Program-made: the position numbers and the translations under genes
Assembly (NCBI RefSeq): GCF_030817495.1
Contig: NZ_JAUSZK010000001.1
Location: 1,302,001-1,366,000 of the forward strand
Source of the DNA: Streptomyces sp. V3I7
GTDB lineage: Bacteria; Actinomycetota; Actinomycetes; Streptomycetales; Streptomycetaceae
Length of the DNA stretch: 64,000 bases
Direction of reading: 5' to 3'
The notes under the pieces: model-generated
Told to the model about the DNA's origin: nothing
The model's input: only the letters and a program-made list of their open reading frames with translations
The model's database searches: none
Shown here: positions 54,239 through 62,426 of the stretch, in pieces
Layout of the letters: each line of letters starts with the position of its first letter
How positions within the stretch are numbered: position 1 is the stretch's first letter

Positions 54239-54892
54239 CTAACGCCCGGTAAGGCGCCTGGCGTCTTCCAGGTGGGCGGTGAGCTGCTTCTGTATACGCA
54301 CCGTGGCCTCGTCCAGCGCCTTACGCGTACGCCGTCCGCTGCCGGCGCCCGCCTGGAACGGGTCGCCGAAGACGACGTCGACGCGCGAGCGCAGCGGCGG
54401 CAGTGCCTTTATCAACCGGCCCGGCCGCTCAGAGCTTCCCAGCACCGCCACCGGGACGATGGGCGCACCGCTGCGTACCGCGAAGTACGCGAGCCCCGCG
54501 CGCAGCGAGGCGAAGTCGCCGTCGCCCCGGGTGCCCTCGGGGAAGATCCCGAGGACGCCGCCGCCGTCCAGGACGCCGAGCGCCCGTGTGATGGCGGTGC
54601 GGTCGGTGCCCTCGCGGTCCACCTTCAGCTGGCCGATGCCGGTCAGGAAGGCGTCGAGCGGCCCGACGAACGCCTCCTTCTTGATCAGGAAGTGCGTCGG
54701 CCGGGGTGCCACGCCCATGACCATCGGGCCGTCGATGTTGTGCGCGTGGTTGACGGCGAGGATCGCGGGTCCCGTCGCGGGGACCCTCCAGGCGCCGAGC
54801 ACGCGCGGCCGCCACAGGCCGTACATCAGACCGACGCCGATGCGTCGCCCGACGTCGGCGCCCCTCTCGGAGGGAACGGGCGGCTGGGTCAC
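54239..54892 (-). CDS. plsC: 1-acyl-glycerol-3-phosphate acyltransferase (PlsC family)
   Basis: This 217-residue peripheral membrane acyltransferase makes phosphatidic acid from lysophosphatidic acid. The HxxxxD motif is NHAHNIDG near residue 50, block II appears in [12 protein letters not shown] and block III is [13 protein letters not shown] 54892 overlaps the cmk stop (GTGA), so it is coupled to cmk, an arrangement common in actinobacteria. The fatty-acyl donor and exact substrate are inferred from the family. Confidence 0.9.
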   Translation of the reverse strand: MTQPPVPSERGADVGRRIGVGLMYGLWRPRVLGAWRVPATGPAILAVNHAHNIDGPMVMGVAPRPTHFLIKKEAFVGPLDAFLTGIGQLKVDREGTDRTAITRALGVLDGGGVLGIFPEGTRGDGDFASLRAGLAYFAVRSGAPIVPVAVLGSSERPGRLIKALPPLRSRVDVVFGDPFQAGAGSGRRTRKALDEATVRIQKQLTAHLEDARRLTGR

Positions 54893-55584
54893 CTGGCCGC
54901 CCGCTTCTCCTCGACGAGGGTGACGACGCACTCTATGACCTGCGTCAGCGTGAGCTCGGTGGTGTCCACCTCGACCGCGTCGCCCGCCTTGGCGAGCGGG
55001 GAGGTCTTGCGGCTGGAGTCGGCCGCGTCGCGCTTGATCAGCGCCTCGCGGGTGGCCTGGACGTCGGCGCCCTTCAGCTCACCGCTGCGGCGGGCCGCGC
55101 GGGCCTCCGGCGAGGCGGTGAGGAAGATCTTCAGGTCGGCGTCGGGCAGCACGGTGGTGCCGATGTCACGGCCCTCGACGACGATGCCGTCCTCGGCCGA
55201 GAGCGCGATCGTGCGCTGGAGCTCGGTGATCCGGCTGCGCACCTCGGGCACCGCGCTGACGGCGCTGACCTGCGAGGTGACCTCCTGCGTGCGGATCGGA
55301 CCGGCCACGTCGGTGCCGTCGACGGTGATCGTCGGGGCGGACGGGTCGGTGCCGGAGACGATCTCCGGCTTGCCCGCGACGGCGGCGATCGCGCTGGGGT
55401 CGTCGAGGTCGATGCCGTTGTTCACCATCCACCAGGTGATGGCCCGGTACTGGGCCCCGGTGTCCAGGTAGCTCAGGCCGAGCTGAGCGGCGACGGCCTT
55501 CGACGTGCTCGACTTGCCCGTGCCGGACGGGCCGTCGATCGCGACAATCACGGGCGGGGCGGTCCGGGCGGCGCCGTTTTCCAC
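54889..55584 (-). CDS. cmk: Cytidylate kinase
   Basis: This 231-residue (d)CMP kinase has the P-loop AIDGPSGTGKSS near residue 15, YLDTGAQYRAITWW, VVEGRDIGTTVLPDADLKIF and a C-terminal DTTELTLTQVIECVV. GTG 55584 has AGGAAGG 8 bp upstream; the longer frame runs into tandem repeats. It sits between tyrA and plsC on the same strand, about 400 bp after tyrA, with repeats between. Confidence 0.96.
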   Translation of the reverse strand: MENGAARTAPPVIVAIDGPSGTGKSSTSKAVAAQLGLSYLDTGAQYRAITWWMVNNGIDLDDPSAIAAVAGKPEIVSGTDPSAPTITVDGTDVAGPIRTQEVTSQVSAVSAVPEVRSRITELQRTIALSAEDGIVVEGRDIGTTVLPDADLKIFLTASPEARAARRSGELKGADVQATREALIKRDAADSSRKTSPLAKAGDAVEVDTTELTLTQVIECVVTLVEEKRAAR

Positions 55585-55724
55585 GGAGGACACCTTCCTG
55601 GTGAAGGGTGGTGGGTCGGGTTGCGGGACGCGCATGCGCCCCCGCACAAGGTTACTGGCTCGCGGGAGGCCCGATGACGGGCGTTCCCCGGGGCCCCAGC
55701 GGCGGGCTCGGCCCGCCTCTCTGC

Positions 55725-55756
55725 GGCTCCGCGGCTCCGCGGCTCCGCGGCTCCGC
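55725..55756. repeat. Short tandem repeat, four units of GGCTCCGC
   Basis: Four perfect 8-bp units lie just upstream of cmk. Confidence 0.7.
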
Positions 55757-55819
55757 GCGCCCACGCTACCGGGCACCGGACTTCGCTCGCGGGCGCCGAC
55801 CTCCGGCTCCGCGCCCCCT

Positions 55820-55874
55820 TAGGGGGTGTCTCGTCGATCAGGCCGGGCTCGCGACGCCTGGCACCGCACCTCGC
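55820..55874. repeat. Dispersed intergenic repeat (first of two copies)
   Basis: TAGGGGGTGTCTCGTCGATC followed by AGGCCGG and a diverged GCGACGCCTGGCACCGCACC recurs at 63862-63924. Confidence 0.6.
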
Positions 55875-55910
55875 CGCGGGACCGGCCGCCTCGCCGCGGG
55901 ACCGGCCGCC
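55871..55910. repeat. 20-bp direct tandem duplication
   Basis: TCGCCGCGGGACCGGCCGCC occurs twice without a gap. Confidence 0.75.
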
Positions 55911-55986
55911 TCGCCGCCGCTGCCGGCCCCCTGGCACGGTCACGGTCCGGGCGCAGCCCCCTACGGGCCCAGGCGCCCAGCCGCGC

Positions 55987-57072
55987 TCACTGGCGCAGGG
56001 CCCAGCCCCGCTCGCGCAGCGCGGCGCCGAGGGCCGGCGCCGCCTTCGGTTCCACCATCAGCTGCACCAGACCGGCCTGCTGCCCGGTCGCGTGCTCGAT
56101 ACGGACGTCCTCGACGTTGACCCCGGCCCGTCCGGCGTCGGCGAAGATGCGGGCCAGCTGCCCGGGCTGGTCGTCGATGAGCACGGCGACGGTCTCGTAC
56201 GCGCGCGGGGCGCTGCCGTGCTTGCCCGGGACGCGGACCTGCCCCGCGTTGCCCCGGCGCAGCACGTCCTCGATCCCGGCGCCGCCCTCGCCGCGCTCGG
56301 TCTCGTCGGCGGACTGCAGGGCGCGCAGGGCGCGGACGGTCTCGTCGAGGTCGGCGGAGAGTTCGGCGAGCAGGTCGGCGACCGGTCCGGGGTTCGCGGA
56401 CAGGATGTCGATCCACATGCGGGGGTCGGAGGCGGCGATCCGGGTCACGTCCCGGATGCCCTGGCCGCACAGCCGTACGGCCGCCTCCTCGGCGTGCTCC
56501 AGGCGGGCGGCGACCATGCTGGAGACCAGGTGGGGCATGTGCGAGACGAGGGCGACGGCGCGGTCGTGGGCGTCGGCGTCCATGACGACCGGGACGGCCC
56601 GGCAGTGCGAGACCAGTTCCAGGGCGAGGTTCAGCACCTCGGTGTCGGTGTCGCGGGTGGGGGTGAGCACCCAGGGGCGCCCCTCGAACAGGTCGGCGGT
56701 CGCGGCCAGCGGGCCGGACTTCTCGCGGCCCGACATGGGGTGCGTGCCGATGTACGCCGACAGGTCCAGGCCGAGCGCCTCCAGCTCGCGGCGCGGGCCT
56801 CCCTTGACGCTGGCGACGTCGATGTAGCCGCGGGCGGCGCCCCGGCGCATGGCGTCCGCGAGGACGCCGGCGACGTGGGCGGGCGGGGCGGCGACGATCG
56901 CCAGGTCGACGGGGCCCCGCGGCGGCTCGTCCGTACCGGCGTCGAGCGCGGCGGCCGTACGGGCCTGCTCGGGGTCGTGGTCGGCGAGGTGGACGGTGAC
57001 GCCCCGCTGGGACAGGGCGAGGGCGGCGGACGTGCCGATGAGGCCGGTGCCGATGACGAGTGCGGTTCTCAC
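55987..57072 (-). CDS. tyrA: Prephenate dehydrogenase
   Basis: This 361-residue NAD+-dependent enzyme converts prephenate to 4-hydroxyphenylpyruvate for tyrosine. The Rossmann motif VIGTGLIGTSAAL starts at residue 6. The substrate-binding THPMSGREKSG is near residue 140. A C-terminal ACT domain (VAVLIDDQPGQLARIFADAG ... VQLMVEP) suggests feedback by an aromatic amino acid. ATG 57072 overlaps the aroH stop by 4 bp. Confidence 0.95.
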   Translation of the reverse strand: MRTALVIGTGLIGTSAALALSQRGVTVHLADHDPEQARTAAALDAGTDEPPRGPVDLAIVAAPPAHVAGVLADAMRRGAARGYIDVASVKGGPRRELEALGLDLSAYIGTHPMSGREKSGPLAATADLFEGRPWVLTPTRDTDTEVLNLALELVSHCRAVPVVMDADAHDRAVALVSHMPHLVSSMVAARLEHAEEAAVRLCGQGIRDVTRIAASDPRMWIDILSANPGPVADLLAELSADLDETVRALRALQSADETERGEGGAGIEDVLRRGNAGQVRVPGKHGSAPRAYETVAVLIDDQPGQLARIFADAGRAGVNVEDVRIEHATGQQAGLVQLMVEPKAAPALGAALRERGWALRQ

Positions 57073-57431
57073 TGGGCGATGTCCTTGCGCAGGGCGGCGG
57101 CGGCGCCGAGGTAGACGTGGGCCATGTCGGCGCGCGGCCGGTCCGTCTCGACATGGGCGAGGACGCGGACGACGCGCGGCATGGCGCCCTCGATGTCCAG
57201 CTCCTGGGCGCAGATCAGCGGTACGTCGACGATGCCCAGCGCCCGCGCGGCGGCCGCCGGGAAGTCGCTGTGCAGGTCCGGCGTGGCCGTGAACCAGATG
57301 CTGATCAGGTCGTCCGCGGTCAGCTCGTTCCGCTCCAGGACGGCGGTGAGCAGGGCCCCCACCTTTTCGTCCATGTGGCCGGCGTCGTCCCGTTCCAGTT
57401 GGACGGCCCCCCGGACCGCTCGTACCGCCAC
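57069..57431 (-). CDS. aroH: Chorismate mutase, AroH type
   Basis: This 120-residue trimeric-type chorismate mutase converts chorismate to prephenate, the substrate of the overlapping tyrA. Key residues fit the AroH fold: Arg near position 7 (VRAVRGAVQLERD), Glu in PLICAQELDIEG, Arg in PRVVRVLAHVE and Tyr in AHVYLGAAAALRKD. ATG 57431 begins MAVRAVRGA. Confidence 0.95.
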   Translation of the reverse strand: MAVRAVRGAVQLERDDAGHMDEKVGALLTAVLERNELTADDLISIWFTATPDLHSDFPAAAARALGIVDVPLICAQELDIEGAMPRVVRVLAHVETDRPRADMAHVYLGAAAALRKDIAQ

Positions 57432-57672
57432 GGCGCTGCTCCTTGCTGAGTCACGTGTCTGATCTCGGACCGTCCAGCCTAGTCAGCCCGGCGGGGAACC
57501 GATCACCGTGACCGCCGTACGAGACAGCACGGGACGTCAGAAGGTACCCGTTTCATGGCACTCCCTCCCGGTTCCTTCGTCTTCGATGGCTTCAGTGCCA
57601 GGATGCTGCGCACCCGGCAGGGAAGCCTGCCTCCCGTTCTCCCGGTACTTCCGCACGCTTCGGAGTGACGAC

Positions 57673-58152
57673 ATGACTCACAGCTCGACGCGTCGTACGG
57701 CGCTCGCGACGGGTGCCGCGGCGCTCGCCGCGGGCTGCGTGGGATGCAGCAGCAACGGCAACGGCTCCGCGTCGGCGGCGTCCACGCCCGCGTCCGGCCC
57801 CGCCTCCACGCCCGTCTCCCAGACCTCGGCCGCGACCTCGGCCGCGTCGTCGGACACCGCCGCCGGCCACGCCCTGACGACGACGGCCGACATCCCGGTC
57901 GGCGGCGGCAGGATCTTCGAGAAACAGAAGGTCGTGGTCACCCAGCCGAAGAAGGGCGAGTTCAAGGCCTTCTCGGCGATCTGCACCCACCAGGGCTGCA
58001 CGGTGACCAAGGTGGCGGACGGCACCATCGACTGCCCCTGCCACGGCAGCAAGTTCGAGATCACGGACGGCGCGGTGGCCCATGGCCCGGCGACCCGGCC
58101 GCTGCCCGAGGAGAAGATCATGGTGGAGGGAAATTCGATCCACCTCGCCTGA
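57673..58152 (+). CDS. Exported Rieske [2Fe-2S] protein, probable lipoprotein
   Basis: This 159-residue protein has an N-terminal TAT-like RR motif (SSTRRTALATGAAALAAGC) ending in a lipobox LAAGC, a Ser/Ala/Thr linker and a C-terminal Rieske domain. The cluster ligands are CTHQGC and CPCHGS, separated by 15-16 residues. It is an exported electron carrier. No oxidase partner is next to it. ATG 57673. Confidence 0.92.
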   Translation: MTHSSTRRTALATGAAALAAGCVGCSSNGNGSASAASTPASGPASTPVSQTSAATSAASSDTAAGHALTTTADIPVGGGRIFEKQKVVVTQPKKGEFKAFSAICTHQGCTVTKVADGTIDCPCHGSKFEITDGAVAHGPATRPLPEEKIMVEGNSIHLA

Positions 58153-58861
58153 TCCGCCGCGTACGCTCCCGGGCACGCGGCCCGAGACCCTTGCGACCAC
58201 ACGGTCTACGCCTGTGTGACGGGTTCGCGCGCCTTCGGCCTGGCGACGGACGACAGCGACACCGACCGCCGGGGCGTCTTCCTCGCCCCCACTCCCCCTG
58301 TTCTGGCGCTTCGAGAAGCCGCCGACGCACGTGGAGGGGCCGGCGCAGGAGCAGTTCAGCTGGGAGCTGGAGCGCTTCTGCGAGCTGGCCCTGCGCGCGA
58401 ACCCGAACGTCCTGGAGTGCCTGCATTCCCCCCTGGTGGAGCACCTGCACGCCACGGGCCGCGAACTGCTCTCCCTGCGCGAGGCGTTCCTCTCCCTCCA
58501 GGTGTACGACACGCTCACCCGCTACGCCCTGAGCCAGCGCAAGAAGCTGGAATCCGACGTCCAGCGTCACGGCGCCCCGCGCTGGAAGCACGCGATGCAC
58601 CTCCTGCGCCTGCTCATGAGCGCCCGCGACCTGCTGCGCACCGGCGAGCTGAACGTCGACGTCGGCGACCAGCGCGACCCCCTGCTCGCGGTGAAGCGCG
58701 GCGAGGTCCCCTGGTCCCGCGTCGAGACCTGGATGACCGACCTGTCAGCCGAAACGGAGCGGGCCGCCCACCAGACCCCCCTCCCATCCGAACCGGATCG
58801 CCGCCGCGTGGAGGACTTCCTGATCCGCGTACGGCGCGACTCAGCCGCCCAGGCCTTCTAG
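58153..58861 (+). pseudogene. Nucleotidyltransferase-domain protein, frameshifted and without a clear start
   Basis: One frame reads DHTVYACVTGSRAFGLATDD then SDTDRRGVFLAPTP, the GSxxFG/DxD core of minimal nucleotidyltransferases. The next frame continues FWRFEKPPTHVEGPAQEQFS ... LRANPNVLECLHSPLVE ... VEDFLIRVRRDSA. Removing one C from the run at 58294-58298 joins them. The first frame has no good start between the Rieske stop and 58216. Partner and substrate are unknown (the family adds nucleotides to RNA, proteins or drugs). Confidence 0.7.
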
Positions 58862-58868
58862 GCGGGCC

Positions 58869-59894
58869 CTACGCATCCCAGAGCGCCCCCAGCGCCATCA
58901 GGTCCCCGCGGTATTCGATGCGGTCCGCCCAGGCGGCGGGCCAGGCGTCCTCGCCGAGGTGGGCGCCGGCGAAGGCGCCGGTGAGGCAGGCGATGGAGTC
59001 CGAGTCGCCCGCGGTGCAGGCGGCGCGGCGCAGGGCGGTGACGGGGTCGTCGGGGAAGAGCAGGAAGCACAGCAGGCCGGTGGCGAGGGCCTCTTCGGCG
59101 ATCCAGCCCTCGCCGGTGGCCAGGCACGGGTCGGTCTCGGGGGAGCCGGTGTCCAGGGCCGCCTGGAGGCGGTCGAGGATGCGCAGGCACTCGTCCCAGC
59201 CGTGCGCGATGAAGAGCTCGGGTGACGAGGACTCGGAGCGGGTCCACAGGTCGCCGAGCCAGGTGTGGTGGTAGTGGGTGCGGTTGTCCTGGGCGTACGT
59301 GCGCAGGGCGGCGACGAGGGCGGCAGGGGCGGTGCCCTGGGCGAGCAGCCGTACGGCACGGGCGGTGAGGTCGGAGGCGGCGAGGGCCGTGGGGTGGCCG
59401 TGGGTGAGGACGGACTGCAACTGGGCGGCGCCGGCGCGCTGTTCGTCGCTCAGGCCGGGAGCGAGACCGAGGGGGGCGACGCGCATGTTGGCGCCGCAGC
59501 CCTTGGAGTTGATCTGGCTGGCGTCCTGCCACACACGGTCGTCCCGGAGGCGGCGGCACGCGACCATGCAGGTGTGTCCGGGCGCCCGGTTGTTCTCGGG
59601 CGAGCCGAACCAGTCGACGAACTCCTCGCGCAGCGGCCGCTCCAGGCGCTTCGGGGTGAGCACCCCGCGGTTCATGGCCGTCCGCAGGGCACGCCCCACG
59701 GCCAGCGTCATCTGCGTGTCGTCGGACACGCGCGCGGGCTCGGCCAGTTCCATCGTCCGCCAGGGCCCGTGCCGCTCCTCGATCCGCCGCACGTCGATGA
59801 ACTCGGTGGGGTAGCCGAGCGCGTCCCCGAGCGCGAGCCCCAGCAGGGACCCGGTGGCGGCGCGTTTCCTGACGCTGGTCGTGGTGGTGGTCAT
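58869..59894 (-). CDS. ADP-ribosylglycohydrolase family protein
   Basis: This 341-residue cytoplasmic hydrolase removes ADP-ribose from proteins or other acceptors. It has GSLLGLALGDALGYPTEF, the di-magnesium VSDDTQMTLAV near residue 57 and the C-terminal metal motif TAGDSDSIACLTGAFAGA. ATG 59894 overlaps the Nudix stop by 4 bp, so it is coupled to the Nudix regulator/hydrolase. Confidence 0.93.
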   Translation of the reverse strand: MTTTTTSVRKRAATGSLLGLALGDALGYPTEFIDVRRIEERHGPWRTMELAEPARVSDDTQMTLAVGRALRTAMNRGVLTPKRLERPLREEFVDWFGSPENNRAPGHTCMVACRRLRDDRVWQDASQINSKGCGANMRVAPLGLAPGLSDEQRAGAAQLQSVLTHGHPTALAASDLTARAVRLLAQGTAPAALVAALRTYAQDNRTHYHHTWLGDLWTRSESSSPELFIAHGWDECLRILDRLQAALDTGSPETDPCLATGEGWIAEEALATGLLCFLLFPDDPVTALRRAACTAGDSDSIACLTGAFAGAHLGEDAWPAAWADRIEYRGDLMALGALWDA

Positions 59895-60619
59895 GCGGGG
59901 CGTCCTTCCCGGGTCGGCCGGAGCAGGGGCGGGTGCAGGGCGGCGGCGGTCCCCGCGCGGTAGAGCGCGGCGGGTTTGCCACGGCCGCCGGTGAGCCGGG
60001 CGGCGCCCGGGACCGGCTCGACGAAGCCGGGTGCGGCGAGCACCTTGCGGCGGAAGTTGGGCCGGTCCAGCGCGGTGTCCCACACCGCCTCGTAGACCCG
60101 CTGGAGCTCGCCGAGCGTGAACTCGGGCGGGCAGAAGGCGGTGGCGAGGCAGGTGTTCTCCAACTGGGCGCCGATCCGGTCGCGGGCGTCGGCCAGGATC
60201 CGGTCGTGGTCGAAGGCGAGCGGCACCGCGCTCGCGTACGGCACCCAGCACGCCTGCGCCGCGTCACCGCCGCCGCGCGGCTCGGGAGGGTCGGGCAGCA
60301 GCGCGGTGAACGCGACGGACACGACGCGCATCCTGGGGTCGCGGCCCGGCTCGCTGTAGGTGCGCAGCTGCTCCAGGTGCAGCCCGGAGACGTCCGACAG
60401 GCCGGTCTCCTCGGCGAGTTCACGCCGGGCCGCCGTCTCGGCGGACTCGTCGGGCAGCACGAAGCCGCCGGGCAGCGCCCAGTGACCGGCGTACGGCTCC
60501 TGGCCCCGCTCGACGAGCAGCACGTGCAGCGCGCCCTCGCGCAGCGTCAGCACGGCGAGGTCGACGGTGACGGCGAAGGGCTCGTAGGCGTACTTGTCGT
60601 AGCCGTCCACGAACTCCAC
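59891..60619 (-). CDS. Nudix hydrolase with C-terminal winged helix (NrtR-like)
   Basis: This 242-residue protein has an N-terminal Nudix fold with the box GGFVLPDESAETAARRELAE followed by ETGL. The C-terminal domain (about 150-242: EFTLGELQRVYEAVWDTALD, RPNFRRKVLAA) is the NrtR DNA-binding type. NrtR proteins sense ADP-ribose or NAD metabolites. The Nudix box here is intact (REx2EE), so it may also hydrolyse ADP-ribose. GTG 60619 lies inside the left arm of a perfect 19-bp dyad and is preceded by GGGGGG. Co-transcription with ADP-ribosylglycohydrolase supports ADP-ribose/NAD turnover. Confidence 0.87.
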   Translation of the reverse strand: MEFVDGYDKYAYEPFAVTVDLAVLTLREGALHVLLVERGQEPYAGHWALPGGFVLPDESAETAARRELAEETGLSDVSGLHLEQLRTYSEPGRDPRMRVVSVAFTALLPDPPEPRGGGDAAQACWVPYASAVPLAFDHDRILADARDRIGAQLENTCLATAFCPPEFTLGELQRVYEAVWDTALDRPNFRRKVLAAPGFVEPVPGAARLTGGRGKPAALYRAGTAAALHPPLLRPTREGRPA

Positions 60620-60661
60620 CCCCCTTTATGGTCGCTCTGACTATAAAGGGGGGTGGAGTTC
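60611..60661. promoter_or_regulatory. Perfect 19-bp dyad over the start of the Nudix gene, with inner operator-like TATGGTC-N5-GACTATA
   Basis: 60611-60629 and 60643-60661 are perfect inverted copies separated by 13 bp. The left arm contains the Nudix gene ribosome site and GTG start. Within the loop region TATGGTC-GCTCT-GACTATA forms the kind of dyad expected for a Nudix-type regulator. Confidence 0.6.
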
Positions 60662-60695
60662 GCTACAAGGCCTGCTACAAGGTCTACCGCAAGGC

Positions 60696-61763
60696 TTAGA
60701 GGTCGACTTCCTTCATCAGCATCCCGACCTCCGTGTTCGACAGGCGGCGCAGCCAGCCCGACTTCTGGTCGCCCAGGGTGATCGGCCCGAAGGACGTGCG
60801 CACGAGCTTCTCGACCGGGAAGCCGGCCTCGGCCAGCATGCGCCGGACGATGTGCTTGCGGCCCTCGTGCAGGGTCACCTCGACCAGGTAGTTCTTGCCG
60901 GTCTGCTCGATGACCCGGAAGTGGTCAGCGCGCGCGTAGCCGTCCTCCAGCTGGATGCCGTCCTTCAGGCGCTTGCCCAGGTCGCGCGGGATCGGGCCGA
61001 CGATGGCCGCGACGTACGTCTTCTGCACGCCGTACCGCGGGTGGGTGAGTCGGTGCGCCAGCTCGCCGTGGTTGGTGAGCAGGATGATGCCCTCGGTCTC
61101 GGTGTCGAGCCGGCCGACGTGGAACAGGCGCGTCTCGCGGTTGGTGACGTAGTCGCCGAGGCACTGGCGTCCCTCGGGGTCCTCCATCGTCGAGACGACA
61201 CCGGCGGGCTTGTTCAGCGCGAAGAACTGGTACGACTGCGTGGCGACGGTCAGACCGTCGACCTTGACCTCGTCCTTCTCCGGGTCGACCCGCATGCCCT
61301 GTTCGAGCACGATCTCGCCGTTGACCTCGACCCGCGCCTGCTCGATCAGCTCCTCGCAGGAACGCCGGGAGCCGTAGCCCGCGCGCGCGAGGACCTTCTG
61401 CAGCCGCTCGCCCTCCTGCTCGGCGCCCGGGAAGGTCTTGGGCGGCTTGACGTCCTTCTTGCCCGCGTACCGCTCCCTGTTCCGCTCCTCGGCCCGGGTC
61501 TCGTACTCACGCGAGCGGCCGGGAGCCGTACGCCCACCGCTCTGCTGGGCCCGCTTGGGGCCGCCCTTGGCGCCACCACGGGCCGCGCCGCCGCGGCCGG
61601 CCTTGGGGCCGTCCTTCGTGGCGCCGGGGCCCACGTCGTAGCGGCGCTCCTCGGGGCGGGGCTTGCTGGGACGGCCCTGCCCCTGCTGGCGCTCGTCCCT
61701 GTTGTTGCCCGCGCCGCGGTGGTTACCGCGCCCGCCGCTCTTGCCGCTGCCGCTGCTTCGCAT
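60696..61763 (-). CDS. rluB: 23S rRNA pseudouridine synthase RluB-like (RsuA/RluB family)
   Basis: This 355-residue RNA-modifying enzyme has a long Arg/Gly/Lys-rich N-terminus (about 110 residues, probably RNA-binding) and an S4 domain (RLQKVLARAGYGSRRSCEEL). The synthase core has the catalytic Asp in FHVGRLDTETEGIILL. NKPAGVVST and GRKHIVRRMLAEAGFPVEKL are family motifs. ATG 61763 is used. It follows scpB by 12 bp. Confidence 0.93.
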   Translation of the reverse strand: MRSSGSGKSGGRGNHRGAGNNRDERQQGQGRPSKPRPEERRYDVGPGATKDGPKAGRGGAARGGAKGGPKRAQQSGGRTAPGRSREYETRAEERNRERYAGKKDVKPPKTFPGAEQEGERLQKVLARAGYGSRRSCEELIEQARVEVNGEIVLEQGMRVDPEKDEVKVDGLTVATQSYQFFALNKPAGVVSTMEDPEGRQCLGDYVTNRETRLFHVGRLDTETEGIILLTNHGELAHRLTHPRYGVQKTYVAAIVGPIPRDLGKRLKDGIQLEDGYARADHFRVIEQTGKNYLVEVTLHEGRKHIVRRMLAEAGFPVEKLVRTSFGPITLGDQKSGWLRRLSNTEVGMLMKEVDL

Positions 61764-61775
61764 CAAAGTTCCGTC

Positions 61776-62426
61776 TTAGTCGTCTGCGTCCTGACCGCCG
61801 GGCGCGTCGGGCGCGTCCGGGTCGAACGACGGTACGCCCTCCTGGGTCTCGGCCTCGATCGCCTCCGCCTCCGGGAGGAAGGGCGCGAGCTCCGGGAGTT
61901 CGTCCAGGCCGCGCAGGCCCATCCGCTCCAGGAAGTAGTTCGTCGTCCTGTACAGGATCGCACCTGTTTCGGGTTCCGCGCCTGCTTCCTCGACCAGACC
62001 GCGCTGGAGGAGGGTGCGCATCACGCCGTCGCAGTTCACTCCGCGCACGGCGGAGACGCGGCTGCGGCTCACCGGCTGGCGGTAGGCGACGACGGCCAGG
62101 GTCTCCAGGGCCGCCTGGGTGAGGCGGGCCTGCTGGCCGTCCAGGACGAAGCGTTCGACGGCGGGAGCGTAGGCCGGACGCGTGTAGAAGCGCCAGCCGC
62201 CGGCGATGAGGCGCAGCTCGAATCCCCGGTCCTGGACGGTGTACTCGTCGGCCAGCTCGCGCAGGGCGTCGCCGATCTGCCGCCTCGGGCGGTGAAGGAT
62301 CCTGGCGAGGTGCTCCTCGGTCGCGGGTTCGTCCACGACCATGAGCACGGCCTCCAGGGCGGGCTTGAGGTCCAGCCCGGCGACGCCGCGCAGGCCCTCC
62401 GGAAGCTCGGTGGTCTCCTCGCTCAC
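61776..62426 (-). CDS. scpB: Segregation and condensation protein B
   Basis: This 216-residue kleisin-associated protein of the Smc-ScpAB condensin has two winged helices (ALEAVLMVVDEPATEEHLAR; LTQAALETLAVVAYRQPVSR, then SAVRGVNCDGVMRTLLQRGLVEE). It has an acidic C-terminal tail. GTG 62426 overlaps the scpA stop by 4 bp, so the two are translationally coupled. Confidence 0.96.
   Translation of the reverse strand: MSEETTELPEGLRGVAGLDLKPALEAVLMVVDEPATEEHLARILHRPRRQIGDALRELADEYTVQDRGFELRLIAGGWRFYTRPAYAPAVERFVLDGQQARLTQAALETLAVVAYRQPVSRSRVSAVRGVNCDGVMRTLLQRGLVEEAGAEPETGAILYRTTNYFLERMGLRGLDELPELAPFLPEAEAIEAETQEGVPSFDPDAPDAPGGQDADD

Noticed and set aside
56092..57114. 340-residue rightward open frame opposite tyrA
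   Set aside because: It is the exact antisense of tyrA with Gly/Val/Asp-rich shadow composition and no homology pattern.
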